Below, piece after piece: positions 31,403 to 42,697 of a stretch of 64,000 nucleotides of DNA. The translations under genes and the position numbers were made by a program. Origin of the DNA: Ascarosepion bandense. Taxonomy: Eukaryota > Mollusca > Cephalopoda > Sepiida > Sepiidae. How positions within the stretch are numbered: the first letter of the stretch is position 1; the number at the start of each line of letters is the position of its first letter. Below the pieces are notes generated by a model. It made no database searches. It had not been told where the DNA came from and worked only from the letters and a program-made list of their open reading frames with translations. The DNA lies in NCBI GenBank assembly GCA_037127315.1, contig JBBBDQ010001187.1:1270501-1334500 (forward strand), in the 5' to 3' direction.

Positions 31403-31857
31403 TTGAGAAAAGAGTTCTGAAGTGTTACGTGATATCTGTCCTTCTATATAACAATGGCTGCTAGACCATCTCATCAGATGAAGGAGAGATTTGAAGCAAC
31501 CGAAATATAAATCTACAGAAGGATGTTGAGGATACACTTGATTGAACATCTGAACAACGACCGTGTTTTGGATAGGATGAAAATTAAAAAGAACAAATTT
31601 ACCCTGGAAAAGGTAGCTGAAGTTTGTGGGATATAATGAGGAAGAAATGCTTAGAGAATCTGATACACACTGGTCGGATAGAGAAATACAGAGGCAAGGT
31701 AAGAAAGCGTGACATACTAGATAGAATTGAGCAGATGAATGGAGGAGCAGTGTTTTCTGATGGTTGACAGAAGAGTGGGTGTTAGCGGCTACAAGGGATA
31801 GGTATATGTGGGTGGCCATGATCACCTACGTTCCAAACAGTCACGGCACATAGAATA
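31403..31857 (+). mobile_element. LINE-B C-terminal fragment, old copy
   Basis: Aligns with the LINE-B C-terminus from GAAAAGAGTTCTGAAGTG through AATCTACAGAAGGATGTTGA to ACAAGGGATAGGTATATGTG and GGCACATAGAA. Several stops and indels are present. The 152-codon frame on the opposite strand is a shadow. Confidence 0.7.
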
Positions 31858-32058
31858 TGATGAAAATACATTAGAAGTTATCGACTTCAGCTCGTCGTAC
31901 ATGCAGGAAACAAGACTTAGCTATACTGTTGGAACACTGATGTTCATCATCCGATCTTTCTGTTATATCTGTGGAGACGTGGGCGGCGGTGTTCAGGTGT
32001 TAGTGGTAAGCTGACACGAAGCACATGTACCTTGATATAAATAGAAACTTATCTGTCA

Positions 32059-32367
32059 ATGGATGTGTGTTGTGGTGCATTGGATATCGGCTCGGAACGA
32101 GAAAGCAGGGAGCCGAGTTCGAATTCCTGTTGAATTCATTGCATTCACTTACGCGCAAATACTCCTGGGAAAGGTATTAATCCGTCTCTTCCTTCCAGTT
32201 GTGTGTTAAATAACAGGACAAATTGGGTTCTATAGCCTTGGTCGGCAACCAGTCTACCGCAGAAAGCAATGGCAACCTACTGCGGGATAATCTTCTTCCC
32301 AGTTAGTCATGTCTCGAAACAGACATGATCGTCCAAGCGTGTTTCACGTATGGCACTTAACTGACTG
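32059..32367 (+). mobile_element. SINE-1, full length, with TSD
   Basis: tRNA-like head (TTGTGGTGCATTGGATATCG, B-box GAGTTCGAATTCC) and conserved body and tail. It is flanked by ATCTGTCA at 32051-32058 and 32368-32375. Its 3' hairpin reads ATGTCT/AGACAT with loop CGAAAC. Confidence 0.9.
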
Positions 32368-32375
32368 ATCTGTCA

Positions 32376-33234
32376 TTATTAATATATCTAAACAGTCATT
32401 GTTATCAACGTCAAGAGTTCTACAAGTTCTTTGTTACTCATCATTCCCACCGTACATGTTAAATGAGGCACGAATATCTAAGAGATAAATTCGCTTGTTA
32501 AAGAGAAACAATTGCGTATAAACTCAGAGATAATTTCACCAAAAGCAATTCACAGATAATTTACCAAGGTAAATTCCGAGAAGGTTAAATTTCATTCTGT
32601 CCAGGCTAAAAAGAAAGGCTGTAATTAAAGAATTAAAATAAATAAAAAAACAAATGATATAGTTGCAAGTTGGAGAATTGACTCCCTGGAAAATGTATTT
32701 TCAAATAAACCAGAGAACAAAGGAAATGTCTATTATTATATAAACTCCTTCGCTTATTTCTTTTTGTTTTCTTTATTATCAGGTGCCTGAAGGTGGAAAA
32801 GACACACGCGCTATACACCGGAAAGGTTGTTTCTTTTGAAACTCAACAATTTCATGGAAATTGTTTCGAAACGAAAAACAAAATAATCTTATGCATTTAC
32901 CTCCGAATTTATATCGTACGTATCTTTCTAAATTGCTTAAAATAAACTAGAACATTAACAGTCGATTGGCAGCCTTGAACATTACAGCATGTGAATAATG
33001 CTTTCGAATAATTATCAGCCAATGAAACTTTTTATAGTTCAAATAATTTTATTCAATGAACACTGTTTTGTTGCTTGCAGTCATTTGCCTATTTTTGAAA
33101 ATCCTTTATGGTTCTTGATTGCAGTAAATTACACTTGCATGACAAAATTAAATTCAACCATATCTTTGAAAAAATTACAGTATGCATATGCATTTAAATT
33201 TTTCTGGTGTATTTTATGTTATTTTTATTATTTA
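32376..33234. other. AT-rich intergenic sequence
   Basis: An 80-codon frame (32998-33240) is hydrophobic and without a recognisable domain. No gene is supported. Confidence 0.45.
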
Positions 33235-33321
33235 TATTGAGACTAATGTCTTCATCTTTGCTGTTGTTATCACAACATTTTGATCATTGTGTCATCCGTT
33301 CTTCATCAGGTATTTTATTTT
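33235..33321 (-). repeat. Penelope-type tail fragment, minus strand
   Basis: The complement has ACCTGATGAAGAACGGATGA then AACAGCAAAGATGAAGAC, in the same order as the arms of the inverted pair at 27661-28197. Confidence 0.5.
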
Positions 33322-34285
33322 TAATCAGTTCACCTCAAGCAAGGCCACTATTGCGCTTGGGGCTACATGGGGAAGGTAAATAGAAAGAGTGGTTAGATAT
33401 AGGAAATATCAGAAGTTGGGTGATAGATAGTTGGGTGGGTGGGAAGAGTGTTTGAAAGAATGGAAGCGAGTTATTGTGTTAGGAGGTGTCTATTGACTTT
33501 ACATTTAAACTCCTGGAGATTGTAGCCGCCGGGGAAGCAGTCATGTGGAAGGGAATTCCTGTTGGAGTAGAAGTTGCGGTTGCATTTTATCGGTTTCACT
33601 GTAAAAGGGTGGGATCTATTTGCTAATCTAGTATCTCGTGCAAATTCGAACCTAGGGGGCACCAGTGATCTAAGTTCATCGGAGCAGAAGTCGTGAAAGT
33701 ATTTATAGAAGAGACACAGGGAAGCAACGTCGCGCCTGTGAGAGAGAGACTGCAGGCGGTCTGCTAAGTCGGTATCGATCACATTACAGACCCTCCGCTG
33801 TACTTGTCGAGGAGCCCAAGGAGAATAGCAGGGGCACCCGACCAGATATGGCAACAGTATTCAATGCATGGGCGGATGGTAGATTTATAAATGTGCAGGA
33901 TAGATTCAGACGGAAAAAAACCCCGGGCCCTGCACAGAGAACCGACTTTCATAGCAGCGAATTTAGCAATGGATTCGATATAGTCATTCCACTTGAGGTC
34001 CGCTGAAAGTGTGAGACCAAGGAGGCGTAGTGTTTTACTCTCCGGGAGGCAAGCCTGGTCCATGCTAATAGGAGGTAGGTGCGATTGTCTATGATGATTA
34101 ATTGATAGTAGCTTCGTTTTAGAAGCATTAAAACTTACGAGCCATTTCTTACCCCAGTCCACTACGGATTGGAGGTCCTTTCCAAGCTCGGCTGCAAGGT
34201 TATCTTTGTCGCCCACGCCAGATTTTTGATCGAGGCAAGAATAAACTGTGGTGTCATCGGCGTACATATCTACTTGGGATCTTAT
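33322..34285 (-). pseudogene. LINE-A, RT C-terminal half and 3' UTR, minus strand
   Basis: A 5'-truncated copy that starts just before the catalytic box: RSQVDMYADDTTVYSCLDQK (about 34285-34220). It continues KKWLVSFNASKTKLLSINHH, LGLTLSADLKWNDYIESIAK, CHIWSGAPAILLGLLDK and, after a frameshift near 33800-33850, RVCNVIDTDLADRLQSLSH. It ends in FTVKPIKCNRNFYS and the 3' UTR. YADD is intact, but only the end of the polymerase is left. Upstream of 34285 the minus-strand frame reads unrelated sequence, marking the truncation. Confidence 0.88.
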
Positions 34286-34372
34286 ATATCGATCAAAGAA
34301 TTCTGAATACTCCCTTGTTCTGATCTTTAATGTTTTAGTCCACATTAAATTATAGTGAAAGTGACTGGAGTC

Positions 34373-34475
34373 TAGCTGTCAGCTTTGGACTGATCACATT
34401 ACAGATTCTCATTTGAAGCCTGTTGAGAACACTTAGATGAACAGCGGGTCGTCCGACTAGATATGACAACAGTAT
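34373..34475 (-). mobile_element. Small LINE fragment of the A/D type, minus strand
   Basis: The minus strand codes for ILLSYLVGRPAVHLSVLNRL and QMRICNVISPKLTARLQSLS, the segment around the 'IQRMICNVV' region of LINE-A but clearly from a different subfamily. Confidence 0.65.
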
Positions 34476-34681
34476 TCCAACTATTAAAGATATAGAACCA
34501 ACCAAATAAAACGAAAACAATATGATTTGTGTACAGCAATTCCAAAGTGTTTGCATTCATGATGAAACGGTTGTAAATTAATTAAGCAAATTTACACCTA
34601 AACTAGCCCAGAATTGTAAACGTTCCAAAAACATCGTGCTCCGTACAAAATTTGGGTTTGTACGGTCTTTTAATATGGGTC

Positions 34682-34848
34682 TTAAACTGATGCTTAAAAG
34701 ACATTGAACTATAATCAAACTGATGCTTAAAAGACATTGAACTATAATCAAACTGATGCTTAAAAGACATTGAATTATAATCAAACTGATGCTTAAAAGA
34801 CATTGAACTATAATCAAACTGATGCTTAAAAGACATTGAACTATAAAG
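34682..34848. repeat. 33-bp minisatellite, five units
   Basis: Units of 33 bp (CTGATGCTTAAAAGACATTG plus AACTATAATCAAA) are almost identical. On the minus strand the unit is 11 codons, M-S-F-K-H-Q-F-D-Y-S-S. Confidence 0.9.
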
Positions 34849-34849
34849 G

Positions 34850-35526
34850 CGCCATTATGTCCCGTTGAACAAGGAATAGATATTGGAAACAGATTTGAGT
34901 AGCTCAATCCAGAGCTTTGGAATGAGGTCTAAGAAGATACCTTACAACGTTAAACTGAACAACACAACTAGTTCCGTCATGATTTATATAGGTACTAACT
35001 AAAACTTAAAACAGTATAGCATGATAAAAAATGTCCCAACGATCATGAAAATATTTATGTTATTATGAAGAGGAAGGATAAAAGTATTCTTTATTATTTT
35101 TCTTATATTTTTAATCATTTGTCAACACATTCAACATTTTAGTCAAAAATCGTGTGTATCAACGTGAGTCCAGAGTTGACTATGGGAAATATTTGGGGTG
35201 ATAAAAACATTAAAATGAAAATCTTGCAAAAATCAGATAAATGTCGGATTTTGAAGATATTTTCCGGAATTATTCAAGAATAAAGTGACTTTATTGATAA
35301 AATTAATATTTTTATAAAATATTATATATATAAAATTATATATACTTTTACATCTGTCATCCCCCACCAGAAAACAAAAATAAGAAAACGTAATAAATTC
35401 GATTCTGTCCGCAAAGATTGCTTTATTTGTTAAACTATGGAGCATGTAAATCACATTTTTCTCATAAACAATTGCTACTTTCAAGAAAATATATTCTGAC
35501 ATTAAAATAAAATATATGGAAATTAT
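34850..35526. other. AT-rich intergenic sequence
   Basis: No recognised features. Confidence 0.45.
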
Positions 35527-35540
35527 GATATTATTTAATT

Positions 35541-35841
35541 CAGTCAGTTAAGTGCCATACGTGATACATGCTTTAGGCGATCATGTTTAGAAAGAGACAT
35601 GACTGACTGGGCAGAAGATTATACTGCAGTAGGTTGCCATTGCTTTCTGCGGTAGACTGGTTGCCAGCCAATGCTATAAAATCTAATCTGTTTTATCATT
35701 TAACCCATAATTGGAGGGTAGAGATGGATTAATACCTTTCCAAACGGTATTTGTGCGTAAGTGAATGCAGGGAATTCAACTGGAATTCGAACTCGGCTCC
35801 CCGATTTCTCGTTCCGTGTCAATATTCACTGCACCACAAAA
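35541..35841 (-). mobile_element. SINE-1, full length, minus strand, with TSD
   Basis: The complement carries the whole SINE. The flanks GATATTATTTAATT (35527-35540) and GATTTTATTTGATT (35842-35855) are a 14-bp duplication with two mismatches. Confidence 0.88.
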
Positions 35842-35855
35842 GATTTTATTTGATT

Positions 35856-36902
35856 TTATAAATAATATATATGAAGGACATTATTGTCTGAAAATAAATT
35901 CGATGAATAATGAATTTTTACAAGAACTGTTTTCATATTGAAATTATAATAATTTATAGATTAAATATATTTAAGAAATCTTCAAAATTTTGCTTGCATT
36001 AGGTTATTAAATTAAATGGAGACTCTATCTACTTAGCGAAAATTTAAAAAGCTTAATGCAAATCATCACGCGCTAATATTTTCGAAATATTTTTTTATTT
36101 CATGTGTATAAAACGTGCCCATTTTTGATACTTTGGTTACAATACACTGCATTATAAAAAAAATAAGATCGATAGCTAGTGTAAATTTAATTATGTAGAA
36201 TATTTCCATCATTTGTAAAAATATACATCATCATTACACCCAGATGGTGCATAGGGCAGCGACCTTTTGTTGCTGTAACAAACTGTTTTCATTACGGGGC
36301 AGGGTTCTTAGCGCTGCATCCAACTCCCAAACCGGTGTACTTTAAATTAAATAAGAAAAACGTTCACACTTCATTTTCTTAAGTTATGTCTGAACAGATA
36401 GAATCTCCGCAGACAGCAATAAACATGTAAATAACTCATCAATGCTTGACATATGTCAGTCGTGTTTTGAAAGGTAAGTAAATCACTATTAATGATTGTT
36501 TGCAAAGTCGCTGTTCTGGGTTTTTTTTTTCAGTTTAATAAATAATAGTTATTTCAAATCAGATTAATTATACTTTAAATCAGCTAATATTCCTCAAATA
36601 AATTTTCATGGAAGATTTTTAATAAAGAAAATTAATTCGCGATGAAAGACGTCTCAAAAGAGTACAAATCCTCTATTTTTGAAAAATTAAAATAAATCTA
36701 TTCCAATCAATATATTTTCTGTTTAAAAAATTCACTACATAGTACTTGCCTAATGGAAATAGTAAATTTAATCTTTCAGCTTTCAATATAAGCCAAAGTG
36801 AAAGATACTAAAAATCATTATCATTGATAAACATTCATGTTAAAAAAAAAACTGATTCATTTAGCAAAAAAGTGGAGGTAACTAGTTTATGGAATGCGTA
36901 CA
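35856..36902. other. AT-rich intergenic sequence
   Basis: No coding or repeat signal recognised. A less AT-rich block at 36235-36345 is unassigned. Confidence 0.45.
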
Positions 36903-36910
36903 TGTCATAG

Positions 36911-37221
36911 AGATGTGCGTTGTAGCGCAGTGGATATCGGCTCGGAACGAGAAATCGTAGAGCTGAGTTCAAATTCCAGTTGAATTCCTTGCGATCACTT
37001 ACGTGCAAATACACTTGGGAAAGGTATTAATCTGTCTCTTCCCTCCAGTTATGGGTTAAATAATAGGACAGATTGGGTTCTATAACCTTGGTCGGCAACC
37101 AGTCTACCGCAGAAAGCAATGGCAACCGTCTGCGGGATAATCTTCTGCCCAGTCAGTCATATCTCTTTCGAGACATGATCGCCCAAGCGTGTATAACATA
37201 TGGCACTTAACTGACTGACTT
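36911..37221 (+). mobile_element. SINE-1, full length, with TSD
   Basis: A-box-like TGTAGCGCAGTGG, B-box-like GAGTTCAAATTCC, and the full middle and 3' domains. Flanked by TGTCATAG at 36903-36910 and 37222-37229. Confidence 0.9.
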
Positions 37222-37379
37222 TGTCATAGGTGCTTCCTGACAGCAATAAAATAATGACTGTTTAAAATATGAAGATATCATCCATTTGGGATTTGCTCTT
37301 GTCCCCGAGAAAGCAATTTAATTAATGAAGACAAGTAACCTAGATAACGTGTAAAATGTACTGAAAAGCGAAAATACAA

Positions 37380-38830
37380 TGAAGTATACGTGTCGGTATT
37401 CTGTTTACCCCCGCCAACGCAAGATTAATCTAATTAAGACCCTAAGCTATAGAGCTCTCAAATTTTGTTCCAGTACTTTCCTTCCTGCTGAAAAGGACTT
37501 TATAAAGACGACTCTTTCTAAGAATGGGTATCCACTAGATACTTTGGATTCTACTCTGTCTTTTGTCATCGAGAATCTTTATAAGTTTAAGTCGTTTGAT
37601 GTTAAGAAATGCCCTATTTATCCGCGACTACCTTTATTGGCACAGACGGTGAGGCTTTAGATAGGCGAATGTCTTATTCTATTCTTTTTCTTCTTCTGTG
37701 TGCCCTCTCCCTTCAGAATGTAGGCGATCATGTCTTTCCTCATCTCCCTATATCTTGTAGCTCTTCGCACACCTTCTCCTGTTACACCATGCAACCCTCG
37801 TTCCATTATCCACCTGATTAGGTCCTTCAAATATGTTATCCGTTGTTTTCCCCTGTCTCTTTTTCCTCTATCTGGCCGGTTAGTATCAGGTTCTCTATTC
37901 CTTCCTTTATCATTGCATGTCCCAGGAACTTTAGGTGTCTCTTTCTGATGCTGAGTATTAATGTCCTTTTTGTTTCCATCATTTCTAAGTCCTCATCATT
38001 GCTCACGTGCTCGATCCATGATATTCGCAGCATCCTTCTGTAGAGCCACATTTCAGTTGTTTCAACTTTTCCTTCATCTTTGATTATATTATCCAGCATT
38101 CACTGCCATATTGAAGAACGGACAACACATAGCAATCCAGCACTCTCTTCTTTGTTTCTAGCGAAATTGCCCTGTTTCCTAATACTTTACTCAACTTCTG
38201 AAATGATTCTTTCACCATACCAATTTGCCTTCTGATATCTGTATTGCATTTTCCGTCATCTGTTATAACACTTCCCAGGTATTTAAGTTTTGTATCTGCT
38301 TGATTCTAGTATCCCAGACCTGTATTTGGCATATTGGGCTGCCCTTTTTACTGATGACCATGCATTTGATTTTCTTGCAGTTAATTTGTAGTCGTTTCTT
38401 GTCACTCCCTTAAGCTGTTATTTTGCTGCTAATGTTAGTGTAATATTTTCAACACGAACATTTTTTTCCTCTGTTCGTAAGGATGTTTTGCCTCTTCAAA
38501 ATACAAATTCCGTTGTTTGCAACTTTCAGTGTGGTTGCGGATGCGACTACATAGACAGAACATCTCAGCGTTCAGATCAGAGAATCAAGCAACATCTACC
38601 TTTGAGAATCTTGAACTCTTCCGCTAACAGCATCAGCTGGTTAATACTTCTCATTATGTCAACATGTTTTTAATAGCAGAAAATGTGTTTTTTTTTTTGC
38701 TGACAATTTTTCCATTCGGGCTAAGTCGCATTTTTTTTTTCATCTTAAGGTGTTAAACTCGATTTACATAAGATACCAGAGACCTGCTCTCTACAAGCAA
38801 AGAGAATGCCTTTTGACTTAGTATTACTGG
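37380..38830 (+). pseudogene. Penelope-like element, RT end and GIY-YIG endonuclease, split by LINE-B
   Basis: 37400-37680 codes for SPRQRKIN-type sequence: YPRQRKINLIKTLSYRALKF, then FIKTTLSKNGYPLDTLDSTL, and after a frameshift near 37620 EALDRRMSYSI. Coding resumes at about 38430 with NVSVIFSTRTFFSSVRKDVL, NTNSVVCNFQCGCGCDY, IDRTSQRSDQRIKQHLPLRI and, in a shifted frame, IYIRYQRPALYKQRECLLT before a stop near 38815. These are the post-RT linker and GIY-YIG-type nuclease of Penelope-like retroelements. The Gly of the usual Y-[VI]-G-R-T is Asp here. The RT palm is missing by 5' truncation, and a minus-strand LINE-B (37682-38428) sits between the two parts. Confidence 0.82.
37682..38428 (-). 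mobile_element. LINE-B inserted in the Penelope-like element, minus strand
   Basis: The plus strand starts with a T/TTC-rich tail (the complement of the GAA tail) and TGTGTGCCCTCTCCCTTCAG. The minus strand codes for TTEMWLYRRMLRISWIEHVS, RTLILSIRKRHLKFLGHAMI and GIENLILTGQIEEKETGENN. Further right lie the complements of the YLGSVI-type and VMSVIQYGSEC regions. The element is 5'-truncated and frame-broken. No clear target-site duplication was found. Confidence 0.8.
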
Positions 38831-39479
38831 GCTATAGTATCCTTAAAGTTTATTTTAATGCCGATTTCACAATTCCCATTTCACCTTTTAAGCCTAAAAT
38901 CCCAGAGTTAAGACTTGATAAATTTCTGGGCAAAACCGGTTGTCTCTTTTTAGTTCTTAATAAAATGAATCCTTGTATTTTTCTTTTATTAAAACATTTT
39001 GTCCAGTTACGAATCTATTTGAATACTTTTGTGGAATCATTTTAAAAATTTAAAACTAAAACAGCTGGTTGTTCAGTTAAAGAATGCGAAATGTCTCCTT
39101 ATCAGGAAATGACTAATAATAATATAACCATTCTCATTGAACACCCAAAGAACTCGAAGAAAATATAATGGCATAATGAAGGTGTTTACGATACACACAA
39201 CTTGAAACAAAGTTTAGGAAGGAAGTATCCATGTAATACTGGAAAGAGTGATAAGAGTTACTGGATGGGCAAAACCTATTTACCTGAGAAATATTTTACC
39301 GAAAACATTTTATAAATTTCAATCTATAAAGATTGGCTATTCGGTCAAGAAATGAGAAATGTTTCCCCATCAGGAAACGATTAACACCATTATCATTCAT
39401 ATACTCACTATTTTGTAAACTCACCTTTTTAGAGGTTCCACTAATTTATTTGTTCTAGCTATGACGATAAAGTACATAT
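38831..39479. other. Penelope-element 3' flank and short duplicated segments
   Basis: 38831-39050 may be the 3' UTR of the Penelope-like copy. 39055-39120 and 39310-39375 are diverged direct duplicates (ATGCGAAATGTCTCCTTATC versus ATGAGAAATGTTTCCCCATC). No gene was found. Confidence 0.45.
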
Positions 39480-39610
39480 GGCAACACGGCCACTGTTCGG
39501 GAGTTAAGAGGTTTTTAAGAGCTTGAAACCATCTCTTAATTGCTGTTTTCCTTTTTCCAATCTGAAGCTTAGAGGTGGCAGCTGTTAGAGACCAGACTAT
39601 GCCTAAATAA
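39480..39610 (+). repeat. Interspersed repeat R1
   Basis: Contains AACCATCTCTTAATTGCTGT and GAGGTGGCAGCTGTTAGAGA, shared with 29530-29620. Confidence 0.6.
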
Positions 39611-40949
39611 TGAGCCCTTAACAAAAAACAAAAAAAAACAAAAATACTATAAAACCATAAGTACATTTTGTAGTAAAATACAGGTAATACATTTTATACA
39701 AAATAAATTATGAAAAATACATATTTATAGCGAATGACCAATAATACTTGAAGGCTTAAAATTTCATTAAAAATATTTCGTTAAAGCCATAACATTGTTC
39801 AAAATATTTATATTTCGGTATTAAATAACCAAAAGACGTTGACATATGACTAAACAAAATCAGACAAATAACCATTATAACAAATCTCTTTCATGACATT
39901 AATATAAGGTCCTATAAATTTTAAAATAAATCAAATTATATTAGAAAATATAACTTTAACAAAACTACACACATATATATATATATAAAATATACATCTC
40001 CACGTAAATACGTATCTCAACAAAGGTTTAGTATCTAATACAATGTATTTACTTGCGAAAGCAGAATACTCTATAGCATATTATTATTACATTCAATCTG
40101 TTGAGAAAATTCAATTTAGCATTAAGTCCCACATAAAGTGTTGATCAAGTCAAATCATTAACAAATAGTTGACCACAGATTACTTTCAAATTCAGGTTTG
40201 AGTTTAAAACTTACAGCTAATTAATAGAGTAAAGAACAACTAGAAAAATATTTGGCAGAAAAATCACTAAGATTTTTAAAGCCTACTTCTTAAGATATTA
40301 TATATTTTATTTGATCCTTTTGTAGTATTCAGCGGTTCATGATAGATTTTGCTCGGCCATCGATTGATACCTGTGATTTAATTGTCGCTCGGCCATCGAT
40401 TGTACCTGTGATTTAATTGTCGTTTGGAACTTCTTTTTTTGTGAGATTTTAGGCCAATTCATTTCAGGAAAAGTTTGACTGATAGGGGAAGATACGGTTT
40501 TAGAGATATCATTCATAGACTTACAACCAACTAAGGTTATATTGTGTTGTTATGAACATTAAGTTATGTATTGTGAACAAGCATTTACATAGCCACCATT
40601 TTCTTCGAAAAGTTCATTTTACTTTCTATTATGAATAAGGGGTATAGTTTCATGTACCTCCCAGCAAAACCGCATGTTTGGACAACGTTCTTTGGCCAAA
40701 TTTATCAAATGTTTTTAGCAGGGTTTTTACTTTCGGGACTATAACGCTAATTTGATCAGTTCTTTCGGTCAGGATAATTAATTAGGAATTGCATTTTGGT
40801 TTGGCAAATGAAAAATCATGACATTAGTTAAGAATAGCTAAAGCAAACAATAGGCATATAACAGTGTTTATAGGATATATCATAAATAATAATTCGTTAA
40901 ATGAAAACTTGCCTAGTTGAATAATTAAATAATACCGAAAGAGTTCATA
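39611..40949. other. AT-rich intergenic sequence
   Basis: Includes a direct duplication of GCTCGGCCATCGATTG at about 40351 and 40387, and a TA run at 39973-39986. No gene. Confidence 0.5.
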
Positions 40950-41278
40950 TCTAAACGTATTTATAAACTGAACTTTGTCTGTATGTGTGTGTCTGTGTCT
41001 CTGTGTGTGTGTATCCGTTACCTATAGACTCCGAAATTACTGAACCGATTTTCTTGAAAAATTACACAGTTTTACTATAAGCGTCTGCGAGTGTTCTTAG
41101 CTAGGTATTGTGTTGAGGCATCTTCGATAAATATCGATAATCGATTATCGAAAAAATCGGGTTATAGAAGGAGTGGTCCGATTTTAATCAAATTTGATAC
41201 ACTCAGAGACAAATACATAAGAAACGATATTCTGAAGTTTCAAGTTTGCAGTTCTTAAAATAGCGCAGAAAATCGATA

Positions 41279-41338
<60 letters not shown>

Positions 41339-41524
41339 ATACCAGGAAATCAAAATTTGACTTACATCCATTCATTTTTCTTTCAGTCTACGGTTTTGCT
41401 TTAACTGTAAACAAATATTGCTTTTTAGTCTTTCGTGCCAACGTCCAAAGAGTCTGAGCTCCAGGACCATGGATTAGTTTTAAAGCTTTCATTACATCCG
41501 AGCAACGCCGGGCTATACTGCTAA
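40950..41524 (+). mobile_element. Helitron-like H1, variant-2 centre
   Basis: Begins TCTAAACGTATTTATAAACT after host A. Ends with CCGAGCAACGCCGGG, CTATACTG and CTAA (41521-41524), which fits CTRR. The next base is C rather than T, possibly a later change. A TA run fills 41277-41337. The region after it (ACCAGGAAATCAAAATTTGA, TTTTAGTCTTTCGTGCCAAC) differs from the copy at 23661. Confidence 0.75.
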
Positions 41525-41639
41525 CGTGGTATAATTAGAACAGAAGTAATGATGATTTGTATTTGTTGTTAAATATTAATTAAGCGTTACCCTACAGAAA
41601 AGTGTACATTTCAGTACACGGGCCTCTCCGCAAAAAACC

Positions 41640-41837
41640 TATTTGATATCCATACCAGGAAATCAAAATTTGACTTATATCCATTCATTATTCTTTCAGT
41701 CCCTGGGTTCGCTTTAACTGTAAACAACTATTGCTTTTTAGTCTTTCGTGCCAACTTCCAAAGTGTCTGAGCTCCAGGACCATGGATTAGTTTTAAAGCT
41801 TTCATTAAACCCGGGCAACGCCGGGCTATATTGCTAG
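41640..41837 (+). mobile_element. Helitron-like H1 3' fragment (variant 2)
   Basis: Carries ACCAGGAAATCAAAATTTGA, CTGAGCTCCAGGACCATGG, the hairpin CCCGGGCAACGCCGGG, CTATATTG and CTAG (41834-41837) with T after it. The hairpin (CCCGG/CCGGG) is perfect in this copy. Confidence 0.78.
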
Positions 41838-41948
41838 TTTCAGATAAATATGACTTCGGTTACAGTAATTATTTATGCACAAATAACCACATTATAGCGA
41901 TTTAATTACATCTGTCACAAGTTTTGACAATTTTACTCGCCATTAAAC

Positions 41949-42330
41949 CAGTGATTCCCAAACTGGGGAAAATTTAACCTGGGGGAAATTTGGAGAGGGA
42001 AATAATTGAAAATCTTCATTATGTTTTCAACAAACTACCTTTGTGAGTCAGGAGTTTATACTTTGCTCACAATCAAGCCCAAAGCACGAAACCGACTGGA
42101 GGTGGAATGTGACATACGTTGCGTGCTTGCCAAAACTAAACCTGATATTGATACACTGGTGCACAAGAAGCAGCATCACCCTTCTCACTAATTTAATTCT
42201 GAAGTAGAAGAGCAAACAAAAGTCCTTTTATTTGTTAATAACCGCTCTCTATGGCTATGCTTAGTTGTTACTAACTGCTCTCTATCCACTTTACTCTGTA
42301 ACTATAAGTTTATAAGTATGTTTGTACATT
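41949..42330 (+). mobile_element. hAT DNA transposon remnant (ZBED5-like)
   Basis: CAGTGATTCCCAAACTGGGG at 41949 has the form of a hAT (Charlie-type) terminal inverted repeat. It is followed within 60 bp by a hAT transposase C-terminus (42006-42191). No matching right terminus was found, so most of the element has been lost through internal deletion and decay. Confidence 0.65.
42006..42191 (+). pseudogene. hAT transposase C-terminal dimerisation segment
   Basis: The 61 codons contain FSTNYLCESGVYTLLTIKPK, then ARNRLEVECDIRCVLAKTKP and DIDTLVHKKQHHPSH. This resembles the C-terminal hAT dimerisation region of ZBED5-like proteins (pattern YLCE-G-S-L-IK-K-RNRL). The catalytic core and BED finger are absent. 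The intact frame over this segment, close to a terminal repeat, suggests a relatively recent deletion derivative. It is also possible that it is a captured host ZBED exon, which is less likely given the terminus. Confidence 0.8.
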
Positions 42331-42426
42331 TGAAAAATAAATTAGTAAATAATCTCAGTGTGTTTTAACTGCTCTTTCTCTTATACACATGAATGGAAAA
42401 ATTAGGATGGCTGAACAGTGTGTAGG

Positions 42427-42697
42427 GGGAAATGAGTGGTCTGATTTTAATCAAATTTGATACACTCATAGAAAAAGACATAGGAAATTCAGAAGTTTCA
42501 AGTTTGCAGTTCTTCCAATAGTGCAGAAAATCGAGAATATATATATAAAAGGCAAGATGTTTGTGTGTGTGTGTCTGTTTATCGGTCTGTATGTCCTTTA
42601 TACAAATCCGCAATTTTAGGCTGTGTCTGAGCTCCAGGACCATGGATTAGTTTTAAAGCTTTCATTATACCCGAGCAACGCCGGGCTATACTGCTAG
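42427..42697 (+). mobile_element. Helitron-like H1, 5'-truncated (variant 1)
   Basis: Begins at GAGTGGTCTGATTTTAATCA inside the element and ends with CCGAGCAACGCCGGG, CTATACTG and CTAG (42694-42697) plus T. The short TA run is followed by AAAGGCAAGATGTTTGTG as in 23661 and 61965. Confidence 0.78.

Noticed and set aside
31367..31825. 152-codon minus-strand open frame
   Set aside because: It is the antisense of a decayed LINE-B fragment.
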